The position numbers were made by a program, and so were the translations under genes. Positions 1 through 8,538 of a stretch of DNA of 64,000 nt are shown here, piece by piece. This DNA comes from Pseudomonas akapageensis (GTDB lineage: Bacteria; Pseudomonadota; Gammaproteobacteria; Pseudomonadales; Pseudomonadaceae). Numbering within the stretch: the stretch's first letter is position 1; every line of letters begins with the position of its first letter. The notes below the pieces were generated by a model, which did no database searches, had not been told where the DNA came from, and saw only the letters and a program-made list of their open reading frames with translations. The stretch is taken from positions 1 through 64,000 of the forward strand of contig NZ_VXCP01000028.1 of NCBI RefSeq assembly GCF_011355085.1. Reading direction: 5' to 3'.

Positions 1-51
1 CCCCAACCCCTAAAACGGGGGCGATACTGTTGCCGCCCCACTGCCGCCCGG

Positions 52-1200
52 TTAACCGAAGGTGCCGGGCAACAGGATACCGCTATCGACCTTCTGCACA
101 TCCGTGACGCCACAGAACGCCATGGTCAGGTCCAGTTCCTTGCGGATGATCTCCAGGCACTTGCTCACGCCCGACTCGCCCATTGCCCCCAGGCCATACA
201 GGAAGGCACGGCCGAGGTAGACCCCCTTGGCACCGAGTGCCAGTGCCTTGATCACGTCCTGCCCGGAGCGGATGCCGCCGTCCATGTGCACTTCGACCTG
301 CCCGCCGACTGCTTCGACGATGGCCGGCAAGGCCGCAATCGAGGACGGCGCGCCGTCGAGCTGGCGACCGCCATGGTTGGACACAATCACCGCATCGGCG
401 CCGTGTTGTACGGCCAGCCGTGCATCCTCGGCATCGAGGATGCCCTTGATGATCAGCTTGCCGCCCCATTGTTGCTTGATCCATTCGATGTCGTCCCAGC
501 ACAGGGTCGGATCGAATTGTCGGGCGGCCCAGTGCGCCAGGCTGATGGTGTCATTGACACCGCTGGCATGCCCGAGAATGTTGCCCAGATTGCGCCGCGA
601 CGTGCCGAGCATGCCGCGGCACCAACGCGGCTTGGTCATCATGTCCAGGAGATTGGGCAGGGTGAGCCTGGGGGGCGCCGAAAGTCCGTTGCGGATGTCC
701 TTGTGGCGTTGCCCGGGCACTTGCAGGTCGAGAGTCAGCACCAGCGCGGAACAGCCCGCCGCCTTGGCGCGTTCGATGAGCTGGCGAATGAAGCGGCGGT
801 CGCGCATCACATAGAGTTGGAACCAGAACGGTGTGCGAGTGTGCGCGGCAATATCTTCGATCGAGCAGATGCTCATGGTCGACAAGGTAAAGGGCACGCC
901 GAACTTCTCGGCGGCCCTGGCCGCATGAATCTCACCGTCGGCGTGCTGCATGCCAGTCAGCCCTGTGGGCGCCAGGGCAACCGGCATGGCGACTTCCTGG
1001 CCGGCCATGGTGGTCTTGAGCGTTCGGTTTTCCAGGTTGACCGCGACCCGCTGGCGAAACTTGATGTGTTCGAAGTCGTCGCTGTTGGCGCGATAGGTCG
1101 ACTCGGTCTAGGAGCCGGAATCGGCATAGTCGTAGAACATGCGCGGTACGCGGCGCTTGGCGAGGACGCGCAAATCTTCGACGGAAGTAATGACAGGCAT
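52..1200 (-). pseudogene. FMN-dependent 2-hydroxy-acid dehydrogenase (LldD/mandelate dehydrogenase family), broken by an amber codon
   Basis: The family oxidises L-2-hydroxy acids (lactate, mandelate) to 2-oxo acids with FMN. Reading from ATG at 1200, the protein begins MPVITSVEDLRVLAKRRV and runs as a normal family member of 382 codons, except that codon 31 (minus strand, 1110-1108) is TAG. It sits in the conserved motif DSGS-stop-TEST, where E. coli LldD has Tyr (GGAYSEYT), so TAC to TAG is the simplest change. Downstream motifs are intact: ALAPTGLTG, FQLYV, the catalytic SNHGGRQLDG and LGRAFLYG. An internal ATG at 1008 would give 318 residues without the N-terminal 64, which include active-site positions, so it is unlikely to rescue function. 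It is the last gene of the operon MFS transporter, decarboxylase, dehydrogenase. A sequencing error cannot be excluded. Confidence 0.85.
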
Positions 1201-1218
1201 CGTTGATTCCCTTTCAGG

Positions 1219-2781
1219 TTATGACTGAATGACCAGTTCGATCAGGAAAGGGCCCGGAGTGCCATTGGCCATCGCGAACAGTTCGTTGAACTGGGCCATA
1301 TCGTCGGCGCGGGCGGCGTTAACACCCATGCCGTTGGCGAGTTTCACCCAGTCCAGGTCCGGATTGCCGATATCGAGCATGTCCAGCGCGGTCTTGCCGG
1401 TGGTGGCGCCTACGCTGGCCAGTTCGTGTTGCAGGATGGCGTACTTGCGGTTGGCCAGGACCACCACGGTGACGTCGAGTTTCTCCCGGGCCATCGACCA
1501 CAGTGCCTGCACCGTATACATGCCCGACCCGTCGGCCTGCAGGGCGATGACGCGTCGGTCGGGTGCCGCGATGGCAGCGCCGAGGGCCAATGGCAGGCCG
1601 TCGCCAATGGCACCGCCCGTGACCTGCAGCCAGTCGTGCGGCGCCGCGTTGACCGTACCGGGGTAAAAGGCCTGGCCGAAAGTGACGCTTTCGTCGACGA
1701 CGATGGCGTTTTCCGGCAGCAGGGCGTTGAGGCTTTGCGCGACCGCCGCCGAGGTGATGGCGCCGCTGCCGGGCTCCAGGTTTACCGGCGTGCAGGCGGG
1801 CGCTGGGAGCTGCGGGGCACCCAGTTCATCAGCCAGGCGCGCCAAGGCGTCGGCCAGGTCCTCTTCGGGGCGGGCCAGCACATGGACGACAGCGTCTTCC
1901 GGGTACGGTCGCGGCGACTTGCCCGGATAGGCGAAGAAGGTCGCCGGCACCGGTGTACCGACCAGAATCACGTTGGTGATACCTGCCAGTCTGGCGCGCG
2001 CCATGTCGCCGAAGTAGGGCAGGCGTTCGACGGCAAAGCGCCCACGGCCACGGGAGACACGCGCATTGGCGGTGGTCGAGAGCAAGCGGGCGTCGGTGGC
2101 GGCAGCAATACGGTGGGTGCTGGCCAACGCATCCTGCTCCAGCGCACTGCCAGCGAGCAGCAGAAGAGTCGGTTGACCGCTGCGCAGCACTCGAGCCATC
2201 TGCACGACCGTACCGGGGGCCACCTTGGGCGTCGGGATCGGCGCCAGTGGCGCGGCCACCGCGCCGCCAGCGTCCCAACAGACATCCGACGGCAGGATCA
2301 GGCTGGCGATACCGCCCGGTGCGGTACAGGCGGCCTGTACTGCGGCAGCGGCAGCCGAGCCGACGGAGCTGGCCTGGGTAGCGGTGCGTGTCCATACCGA
2401 GACCGGACGGGCCCAACCTTCGGTATCGGCGGTCAGCGGGGCGTCGAACGGGCGGTGATAAGTGGCCTGGTCGCCAACGATATTGACCACCGGCGTGTTG
2501 GCACGCTTGGCGTTGTGCAGGTTGGCCAGGCCATTGGCCAGGCCCGGGCCGCAATGCAGCAGGGTTGCGGCCGGCTTGCCGGCAATGCGCGCATAGCCAT
2601 CGGCGGCACCGGTTACCACGCCTTCGAACAGGCCCAGCACGCAGCGCATGCCGGGAACGCGGTCCAACGCCGCGACGAAGTGCATCTCACTGGTGCCGGG
2701 GTTGGCAAAGCAGGTGTCCACGCCGCAGTCGAGCAGGGTCTGTACCAGGCTTTCGGCGCCGTTGATCGAAGTCTTGTTCAT
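1219..2781 (-). CDS. TPP-dependent 2-oxo-acid decarboxylase / acetolactate-synthase-like enzyme (benzoylformate decarboxylase type)
   Basis: This 520-residue cytoplasmic protein has the thiamine-diphosphate enzyme layout: an N-terminal PYR domain with ANPGTSEMHF at 26-35 and the cofactor-activating Glu at about 53 (FEGVVTGAADGYA), a central domain, and a C-terminal PP domain with a diphosphate/Mg motif starting QADGSGMYT and ending VVLANRK. In this operon the likely reaction is decarboxylation of the 2-oxo acid made by the neighbouring hydroxy-acid dehydrogenase, giving an aldehyde that the upstream zinc alcohol dehydrogenase could use. The ATG at 2781 overlaps the TGA of the upstream transporter gene (ATGA, 2781-2778), which implies translational coupling. 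The frame is open well upstream of this ATG, but the homology starts at MNKTSINGAES. Of this operon's three coupled genes only this one is undamaged. Family clear; true substrate unknown. Confidence 0.8.
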   Translation of the reverse strand: MNKTSINGAESLVQTLLDCGVDTCFANPGTSEMHFVAALDRVPGMRCVLGLFEGVVTGAADGYARIAGKPAATLLHCGPGLANGLANLHNAKRANTPVVNIVGDQATYHRPFDAPLTADTEGWARPVSVWTRTATQASSVGSAAAAAVQAACTAPGGIASLILPSDVCWDAGGAVAAPLAPIPTPKVAPGTVVQMARVLRSGQPTLLLLAGSALEQDALASTHRIAAATDARLLSTTANARVSRGRGRFAVERLPYFGDMARARLAGITNVILVGTPVPATFFAYPGKSPRPYPEDAVVHVLARPEEDLADALARLADELGAPQLPAPACTPVNLEPGSGAITSAAVAQSLNALLPENAIVVDESVTFGQAFYPGTVNAAPHDWLQVTGGAIGDGLPLALGAAIAAPDRRVIALQADGSGMYTVQALWSMAREKLDVTVVVLANRKYAILQHELASVGATTGKTALDMLDIGNPDLDWVKLANGMGVNAARADDMAQFNELFAMANGTPGPFLIELVIQS

Positions 2782-4123
2782 GCTTGCTCCTTGGTTGGGT
2801 TCGAGTTGCGTCGTTCGTTGAGGCTGCGGGCAGGAATTCCGATCAGTAGTGCCAGGACACCCAGTACCAGGACGACGGCGATCATGTCGAAGGCCAGGTA
2901 CAGGTTGCCGGTTGCGGCCTTGATCGCCCCCACCGTGGCCTGGCTGGCGACGCCGGCCAGGTTGCCAAGGCTGCTGATCACGGCAATCCCGCCAGCGGCA
3001 CCGGCAGCGTTGAGAAAGGCCGGAGGAATCGTCCAGAACAGTGGCACGGCGGACAACGCTGCTGCCGCGCCCAGGGCCAGAAGCGCTATGGAAAGCATGG
3101 CATTGCCCTGGGCAAGGCCGAGCAGGGCGAAACTGCAGGCGCTCACCAGCATGGTCAGGCCCAGGTGCCAGCGCCGTTCCATATGCCGATCCGAACTGCG
3201 ACCGAGCAGGTACATGCCCGCGATCGCCCCCAGGTAGGGCAGGCTGGTGACCATGCCGATGGGTTTCAGATCGTTCAGGCCAAAGTCGCGAATCAACGTG
3301 GGCATCCAGTAGGACACGGTGTTCGAGCCGCTGTAGATGCAGAAATACACGAGCCCTGCGATATATAGCCGAGGATCGCGCAACACCTGGGCAAAGCCGC
3401 CATGTGCCTTGCCCGGTTCGGCCACAAGTGCGGCAGCAAGCGCCTGCTTTTGCTCGGGGCTGAGCCAGGTGGCCTGGGCGGGTTTGTCGGTCAGCCAGAA
3501 CCAGCCGAATAGACCGAGCCCGATGGCCGGGATGCCGGTAAGCACGAAGAGCATCTGCCAGTCGCGCAACCCCAGCCAGCCATGCAGGTTGGTCATGATC
3601 GCACCGGCCAGCGGGCCGCAAATGATCCCGGCGACCACCCCCGCCATCATGAATGCCGCCGTGATGCGACCCCGCAAGGGGCGGGAAACCAGTAGGTCAT
3701 GTACAGGATCACGCCGGGGAAGAAGCCGGCTTCGGCCATCCCCAGCAGGAATCGCGCACCAATCAGCTGGTTCGGCGTGGTGACGAACGCCGTGGCCACC
3801 GTGACCAGGCCCCACAGCACCATGATGCGCGTGAGCGTGGCCCGGGCGCCGACGCGCTGCATGTACAGGTTGCTGGGTACTTCAAAGAGGATGTAGCCGA
3901 AATAGAAGATACCGGCGCCGATGCCATAGGCGGCATCGCTCAACAGGATGTCTTCGGCCATGCGCAGCTTGGCGAAGGAGATATTGATGCGGTCGATCGC
4001 GTTGATGATGAACGCGACCAGCAGGAAGGGCATCAAGCGCCAGATGATACGGCGATAGGTGCTGGCCAGAAGGGCGCCAGGGCGCACCTCGGCGAGCGGC
4101 AAGGTTTGCTCGAGTTGATTCAT
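2778..4123 (-). pseudogene. MFS transporter (anion:cation symporter type) with a single-base frameshift
   Basis: The 5' part (ATG 4123) encodes a typical major-facilitator N-terminus with INAIDRINISFAKLRM and FEVPSNLYMQRVGAR, up to LYMTYWFPAP. The frame then changes at about 3675-3685: the DNA reads CCCGCCCCTTGCGGGG where one further C would give PAPLRGRITAAF, and the correct continuation is found in the other frame down to TGA at 2778. The span of 1346 nt is one base short of 449 codons, which fits one deleted base in a C-run. As drawn, translation ends shortly after residue 155, before most transmembrane helices. The gene heads the operon with the decarboxylase (4-nt overlap) and hydroxy-acid dehydrogenase, so it probably imported the hydroxy or oxo acid. 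A homopolymer sequencing error is the main alternative. Confidence 0.8.
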
Positions 4124-4176
4124 GTCGTTTCCTGCGCGGTTAACCGTTTATTTTTTTTGTCTGGTACGCGAGGGGG

Positions 4177-4203
4177 GCGCTGCGGTGGCGGGCACCGCAG
4201 CGC
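4177..4203. other. Perfect 11-bp stem-loop between the alcohol dehydrogenase and transporter genes
   Basis: GCGCTGCGGTG (4177-4187) pairs perfectly with CACCGCAGCGC (4193-4203) around a 5-nt loop. It lies just after the stop codon of the zinc alcohol dehydrogenase and 54 bp before the transporter start, both on the minus strand. No T-run follows it on the minus strand, so it is not a classical intrinsic terminator. It could be an mRNA-stabilising or processing hairpin. Confidence 0.5.
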
Positions 4204-4209
4204 AACACT

Positions 4210-5271
4210 TCAGTCCAGCGTCACGTCACGCAGGGTGGTCATGTCGATCACGAAGCGGTACTTCACGTCGTTGGTCTGCAGGCGGTCGAAGGCGGTATTG
4301 ATGTCCTGGATGTCGATCATTTCGCAGTTCGGCAGCACCTGATGTTCGGCGCAGAAGTCCAGCAGTTCCTGGGTAGGCTGGATGCCACCGATGATGGAAC
4401 CGGCCAGGGTGCGGTTGTTGCGCATCAGCAGGCCACCGTGGATCGGCTCCAGCGGTTCGATCGCGCCGACCAGCACCATCACGCCTTCGCGACCCAGCAG
4501 CATCAGGTAGGGGTTGACGTTGTGGCGGCTGGGTATGGTGTCGAGGATGAAATCGAAGGCATTGGTCGCGGCCAGCATCGCCTGCTGATCGTTGGACAAC
4601 AGCACATGACTGGCACCCAGCGCGCGGGCGTCGTCGGCCTTGCCCGGTGAAGTGGTCAGCACCGTTACCTCGGCACCGAGCGCGACGGCCAGTTTCACCG
4701 CCAGGTGACCGAGCCCGCCGAGACCGACAACGGCCACTTTCGAGCCTTTGCCCACGCCGTAACGGCGCATCGGGTTCCACACGGTAATACCGGCGCACAG
4801 CAAAGGCGCGGCGAAACGTGGATCAAGGTTTTCGGGCATGCGCAGGACGAACTGCTCACGCACCACGATATGGTCGGAGTAACCGCCGTAGGTGTTCTCG
4901 CCGGTAACCCGATCCTTGCCGTTGTAGGTGGTCGTCGGGCCATGGTTGCAGAGTTGCTCCTGGTGCTCTTCGCAGGGTGTGCAATGCTGGCAGCTGTCGA
5001 CCAGGCAACCGACCGCGACCCGGTCGCCGATCTTGAAGCGGCTGACGTTGCTGCCGACCGCGGTGACGTGGCCGACGATCTCGTGGCCCGGTACGCAAGG
5101 GTAGACGGTGTTGTTCCAGTCGTTGTGCACCTGGTGGGCGTCCGAGTGGCAGACGCCGCAATAGGCGATATCGATGGCGACGTCATCGGCGCGCAGGGCA
5201 CGACGCTCGAAACGAATCGGGGTGAGGGCGCCGTGTGCCTCGTGGGCGGCGAAACCTATGCAAGTAGACAT
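4210..5271 (-). CDS. Zinc-dependent NAD(P) alcohol dehydrogenase (cinnamyl-alcohol/YahK-type MDR)
   Basis: A 353-residue medium-chain dehydrogenase that interconverts aldehydes and primary alcohols. Catalytic zinc ligands are visible as C38 (YCGVCHSD) and H63-E64 (PGHEIVG). The structural zinc Cys cluster is C94, C97, C100 and C108 (DSCQHCTPC...LCN). The nucleotide-binding motif GLGGLGHLAVK lies around 183. Start chosen at ATG 5271 (MSTCIGFAAHEAHG) because AAGGA lies about 9 nt upstream and homology begins there, although the frame stays open for 35 more codons upstream. It lies 86 bp before the transporter gene and behind the luxC terminator, so it is probably transcribed from its own promoter or by read-through. 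It could reduce aldehydes from either the decarboxylase downstream or the LuxC reductase upstream. Confidence 0.9.
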   Translation of the reverse strand: MSTCIGFAAHEAHGALTPIRFERRALRADDVAIDIAYCGVCHSDAHQVHNDWNNTVYPCVPGHEIVGHVTAVGSNVSRFKIGDRVAVGCLVDSCQHCTPCEEHQEQLCNHGPTTTYNGKDRVTGENTYGGYSDHIVVREQFVLRMPENLDPRFAAPLLCAGITVWNPMRRYGVGKGSKVAVVGLGGLGHLAVKLAVALGAEVTVLTTSPGKADDARALGASHVLLSNDQQAMLAATNAFDFILDTIPSRHNVNPYLMLLGREGVMVLVGAIEPLEPIHGGLLMRNNRTLAGSIIGGIQPTQELLDFCAEHQVLPNCEMIDIQDINTAFDRLQTNDVKYRFVIDMTTLRDVTLD

Positions 5272-5290
5272 GGGTGAATCCTTCTTTTTT

Positions 5291-5321
5291 AAAAAAAAGT
5301 ACCCCGACAGGGCCGGGGTAC
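5291..5321 (-). terminator. Intrinsic terminator after luxC-like gene
   Basis: GTACCCCG (5299-5306) pairs with CGGGGTAC (5314-5321), and on the minus strand the stem is followed by eight T residues (5298-5291). It lies just past the stop of the acyl-CoA reductase gene and separates it from the alcohol dehydrogenase. Confidence 0.85.
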
Positions 5322-5326
5322 GGTGT

Positions 5327-6784
5327 TCAGATCGACGGGCGCAGCCAGGGCGCCGGCGTCGTTTCGGGCGAGGCAATCTGGTTGGATATCCATTTACCCA
5401 TTCGCCGCAGCGGCTCGATGGAGTCCTGCGGGGCGGCCCATTTCATCGCAGCTGCATAGCCCAGCGAGACGATGCGCTGGGCGCCATACAAGGGCAGGAT
5501 GTCCTTGAGTTCATCCTTGATGCTTTCCGGGTAGATGCCGACGGTCTGGGTGTAGGAGTCCACCGCAGCCATCACCTCGCTCAGATCGTCCACCGGCACC
5601 AGGTTGGCGGTGCGGTCGTCGAGCAGGGTGGCGAAGGACACAGGCTCCGGTATCTGCGAGCAGATGATCGCGCCTTCGCCGTCCTTGCCGCCGATCACCT
5701 GGTACCACTCGTCATCCAGGCGCAGTGCATCGACTTCGGCCTTCAGATTCTGGTCGTAGCGCTTGGGCACGGTGCTGAGGGTGTTGGGCAGGGTCTGCAT
5801 GGCGTCGTAGACATAGCGGCCCAGGGTGTTCAGCTGCGCCAGGCCGGCTTCGTCGGTGCCGCTTTGCACGTAGACCACCCGGGCACAGACGCAGCCCTTC
5901 TGGTTCAGGGCGCCGATGTCGCTGGCCAGGCGCAGGGCGGCTTCGCGCAGGGTTGCTTCGCTGGCAAAGGTATCCTTGCCGATAATGCTGGCGCTGCGCT
6001 TGGGGTCGAGGGAGATCAGTTCCAGGCCCGGCTGGATGTACTGGGTGACATGCTTCATCGAAGCGTAGCCGCCCCAGGCGACGATCTTCTCCAGGTTCTG
6101 TGGCTGGTAGAGGCGTTGTTCGAAGGCCTGGTCGCCGCCTTTCCAGTAGGCCACGCTGAGGTGTTTGGTCAGTGGATGCTCGGGCGCCATTTCGACCATG
6201 GTGCGGGCGATGGCCAGGGCGGTGAACGGGTCGTTGGACGGCGCCTTGATGATCGCGTCGCTGCGCAGGACCATGTTACGGATGATGGTCAGCAGGGACA
6301 GTGCGGTGGCGTTGCCGGCGACGATGTGCAGAGTGCGTGCGCCGAAGCAGCGGGTTTCCAGCTCGGTGCCATCGATCAGCTGCTGCTTGACCCAGCCTTC
6401 CAGGTACTTGACGCCCATCGTGCTTTCCACGGCTTCGGTGATGGCCTCGCGGCTGAGCATGTGGCGCAGGCCCATGTAGCTGCCCTTGACCATGGTCGGG
6501 GTGGTGGGCGCGGTCAGGTAGGACAGCTCGCAGGCTTCCTGCAGGAAGGGATTTTTCGCAAGGTCCAGGCGCTCGCCGAGGGCCTGGGCGTAGTCGAGGA
6601 TGTCCTCGAAGCTGAGCGTGTACAGATCGGCCAGTTTGGCCGGGTTGCCCAGCGGCAGCTTGTCGATGTACTTGTGCGCATCGGGGGTGAGGAAGGCGAG
6701 GTCGCCACCACGGCCGCCCACTTCGATCAGGTTGTCGGTGATGACCTGGCCACGGATGATCATCGGTGCGATAGGTTTGCTCAC
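5327..6784 (-). CDS. LuxC-family long-chain acyl-CoA reductase
   Basis: A 485-residue member of the LuxC family, which reduces acyl groups carried on a cysteine thioester to aldehydes with NADPH. The likely catalytic cysteine is C298 in NQKGCVCARV, matching the NQQAC motif of luciferase-type LuxC; a second Cys follows at 300. Glycine-rich segments and APSNDPFTALAIARTMV (about 181-197) match the aldehyde-dehydrogenase-like fold of the family. The start ATG 6784 lies 3 nt after the stop of the LuxE-like gene, so the two form one operon that ends at the terminator at 5291-5321. No luxA, luxB or luxD is present in the window, so the role is metabolic rather than bioluminescent. The reverse direction, aldehyde to acyl-CoA, is equally possible in a catabolic cluster. 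Confidence 0.88.
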   Translation of the reverse strand: MSKPIAPMIIRGQVITDNLIEVGGRGGDLAFLTPDAHKYIDKLPLGNPAKLADLYTLSFEDILDYAQALGERLDLAKNPFLQEACELSYLTAPTTPTMVKGSYMGLRHMLSREAITEAVESTMGVKYLEGWVKQQLIDGTELETRCFGARTLHIVAGNATALSLLTIIRNMVLRSDAIIKAPSNDPFTALAIARTMVEMAPEHPLTKHLSVAYWKGGDQAFEQRLYQPQNLEKIVAWGGYASMKHVTQYIQPGLELISLDPKRSASIIGKDTFASEATLREAALRLASDIGALNQKGCVCARVVYVQSGTDEAGLAQLNTLGRYVYDAMQTLPNTLSTVPKRYDQNLKAEVDALRLDDEWYQVIGGKDGEGAIICSQIPEPVSFATLLDDRTANLVPVDDLSEVMAAVDSYTQTVGIYPESIKDELKDILPLYGAQRIVSLGYAAAMKWAAPQDSIEPLRRMGKWISNQIASPETTPAPWLRPSI

Positions 6785-6787
6785 GGC

Positions 6788-8227
6788 TCAGCCCTCGAAG
6801 GTGTTCAGGAAGTCCATCGCTTCGCGATGTGAGTTTTCGGTCGCGGCGCAGGTGATCTTGTCGTCGCCGCCGTTCTTTTCGCTGTAGCGCTGGATCGGGC
6901 CGACCACGTAGCGGCTCGGCCGGCCGCAGGCGCAGGGCTTGTCCCATTCGATAGTGATTTCATCGCCGGTGATAAAGCCGCCCCAACGCGCTTCGGCGCC
7001 CAGGTCGAAGAACGCTGCGCGTCCAGTGACCCGGCCGGCGCGTGGCAGTGGCTTGCTGGTGTCCGGGTCGAGCAGGTAGGCGATGACGGTGGGCGCCAGG
7101 TGGAAGTGACCTTGATCGCAGCGTGCGTGGGAGCCGCCGACCACTTCCGACATGGCGTAGGTTTCATGCAGCGTCCGCCCGCCGGTGAAGCGCAGCACGT
7201 CCTCGCGCCAGCCTTCGGGTTGCACGACGCCCTTGGCGCCGCCGGTGGTGGTGATGTAGGAATCGGGATGGAAGACGCCTTCCAGGCCCAGTTCCAGCCC
7301 GGACTTGGCCATGTTGTGCAGCAGGTTCCAGGTGGCGCCGATATACACCTGTTTGCCCTTGAGCTCACTGGCCATTTGTTCGAAAAAGCTCGCCAGGTGC
7401 TGCGCGGCGCCGGCCTGCTGCTGGTCGAACTGCTTCTTCCTGGCCAGCATCTCCGGGCTGATGTCCAGGCGGTCGAGGGTGCCTTTGGCATGTGCTGCAC
7501 GAATTTTCGCGCCCAGGTGCAGCATGTCGGTGGAGAGCGTCGACGGGTAGGCGGGATGGAAATGGGACTCGTCCGGCAGCAGGACCTTGATCAGGGATTC
7601 ATTGGCGCGCACATGGCTCAGGTAGCCCTTGCGGTAGTAGGGGTAGGCGGTGTGCAACTCGGGCTGTGGGGTGTCCGGGCCGTTCATGTTCCAGGCGTAC
7701 AGGCGGCGGATCTCGAAGGCCTTTTCAAATTCGCGCGCACCGTGGGGCAGGAACGACAGGGTGCCGGAGGTGCCCGAGGTATGGCTGATGCGCAGCGCCG
7801 GCACAGCCTTGTCCATGGTCTCGAACCAGTCGTCCAGGCCCTGGCAGGCGCTGACGTCGGCCGCGAGGATGGCTTCGCCGACCTGCGGAGTCACCAGCTT
7901 GGCCAGCCACTTGTTGATCTGGGCGAAGCTGCGTTTTTCCAGCAAGGAAGGCGGATAGGATTTGTAGACGGTGTGCTCGAACAGCAGCGGCACGGCGTCT
8001 TCCAGGTGTTCGATGCGCTCGACACCTTCGGCGTCGGCCAGCTTCTTGAGCACCGGTATGCGTTCGCGCAGCTCGGCGAAGCGTTGCTGCAGGCCGCACA
8101 ATTGCATGGCGTCCAGATCGGCACGAGGCAGCTGGTTCCAGGCCTGTAGGGAATGGTTGACCAACGCCGTCGGGTCGGTCAGCAGGAGCTTGGTTTTTTG
8201 TTCTATTGACTGTTGCGCAATGGGCAT
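6788..8227 (-). CDS. LuxE-like acyl-protein synthetase / adenylate-forming acyl activator
   Basis: A 479-residue adenylating enzyme (LuxE/phenylacetate-CoA-ligase-like). Visible motifs are the phosphate-binding TSGTSGTLSFLPHG near residues 150-165 (counting from ATG 8227), a TGGAKG segment, and YAMSEV, the counterpart of the Y-x-M-T/S-E adenylate motif. In bioluminescent bacteria LuxE activates fatty acid as acyl-AMP and passes it to LuxC; here the pair lies together with only 3 nt between the genes. The start is uncertain: ATG 8227 (MPIAQQSIEQK) is preferred because the 27 extra residues from an in-frame GTG at 8308 look unconserved, but neither start has a strong ribosome site. It is transcribed divergently from the iron alcohol dehydrogenase and its TetR regulator. 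Confidence 0.8.
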   Translation of the reverse strand: MPIAQQSIEQKTKLLLTDPTALVNHSLQAWNQLPRADLDAMQLCGLQQRFAELRERIPVLKKLADAEGVERIEHLEDAVPLLFEHTVYKSYPPSLLEKRSFAQINKWLAKLVTPQVGEAILAADVSACQGLDDWFETMDKAVPALRISHTSGTSGTLSFLPHGAREFEKAFEIRRLYAWNMNGPDTPQPELHTAYPYYRKGYLSHVRANESLIKVLLPDESHFHPAYPSTLSTDMLHLGAKIRAAHAKGTLDRLDISPEMLARKKQFDQQQAGAAQHLASFFEQMASELKGKQVYIGATWNLLHNMAKSGLELGLEGVFHPDSYITTTGGAKGVVQPEGWREDVLRFTGGRTLHETYAMSEVVGGSHARCDQGHFHLAPTVIAYLLDPDTSKPLPRAGRVTGRAAFFDLGAEARWGGFITGDEITIEWDKPCACGRPSRYVVGPIQRYSEKNGGDDKITCAATENSHREAMDFLNTFEG

Positions 8228-8538
8228 CGTCTGGCTCGCTACTCGAATGAAGAAAACCGGCGTCTGTTGAGCGCCAGGGGATTTCGAGGCTTGAGTATGG
8301 GCAGACACACGTGGGTTTTGTTCCGGATTCAGGTGTTTGTCATTTCCTCTTATCTAATTGATAAATAACGAATAATTTGAGTGGTTCAGCCACAGACCGA
8401 GGGCCATTCTGATTTTGTGCCGGCAGCCTTGGGCGAACCACCAACAAAACTCCTGGCCCCCCTCCGAACGAGTGGAGCCCGGCACCGCCATCGCCTTTAA
8501 CGTGAGAGGTTTCCAAATGGCTTACTTGTGAGGTTCTC
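8228..8538. promoter_or_regulatory. Divergent promoter region luxE-like / iron alcohol dehydrogenase, with a candidate TetR operator
   Basis: This 311-bp stretch separates the divergent acyl-reduction operon and the alcohol dehydrogenase-tetR operon. An AT-rich patch at about 8340-8385 contains the perfect inverted repeat TTATC-TAATT-GATAA (8350-8364), the best candidate binding site for the TetR-family regulator encoded at 9687. A GAGG ribosome site lies 5 nt before ATG 8539. No convincing -35/-10 boxes can be assigned by eye. Confidence 0.4.

Noticed and set aside
1108..1110. TAG read as a recoded (pyrrolysine-like) codon in the hydroxy-acid dehydrogenase
   Set aside because: Pyrrolysine systems are not known in Pseudomonas and the family has Tyr here, so a point mutation is far simpler.
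1426..3237. 603-codon plus-strand frame across the decarboxylase and transporter genes
   Set aside because: Antisense shadow; low-complexity composition and no domain.
4177..4203. Intrinsic terminator after the zinc alcohol dehydrogenase
   Set aside because: The stem is perfect but no T-run follows on the transcribed strand, so it was kept only as a hairpin.
5327..8227. A bioluminescence operon
   Set aside because: LuxC- and LuxE-like genes are present, but there is no luxA, luxB or luxD in the window; the pair fits a metabolic acyl-reduction role.
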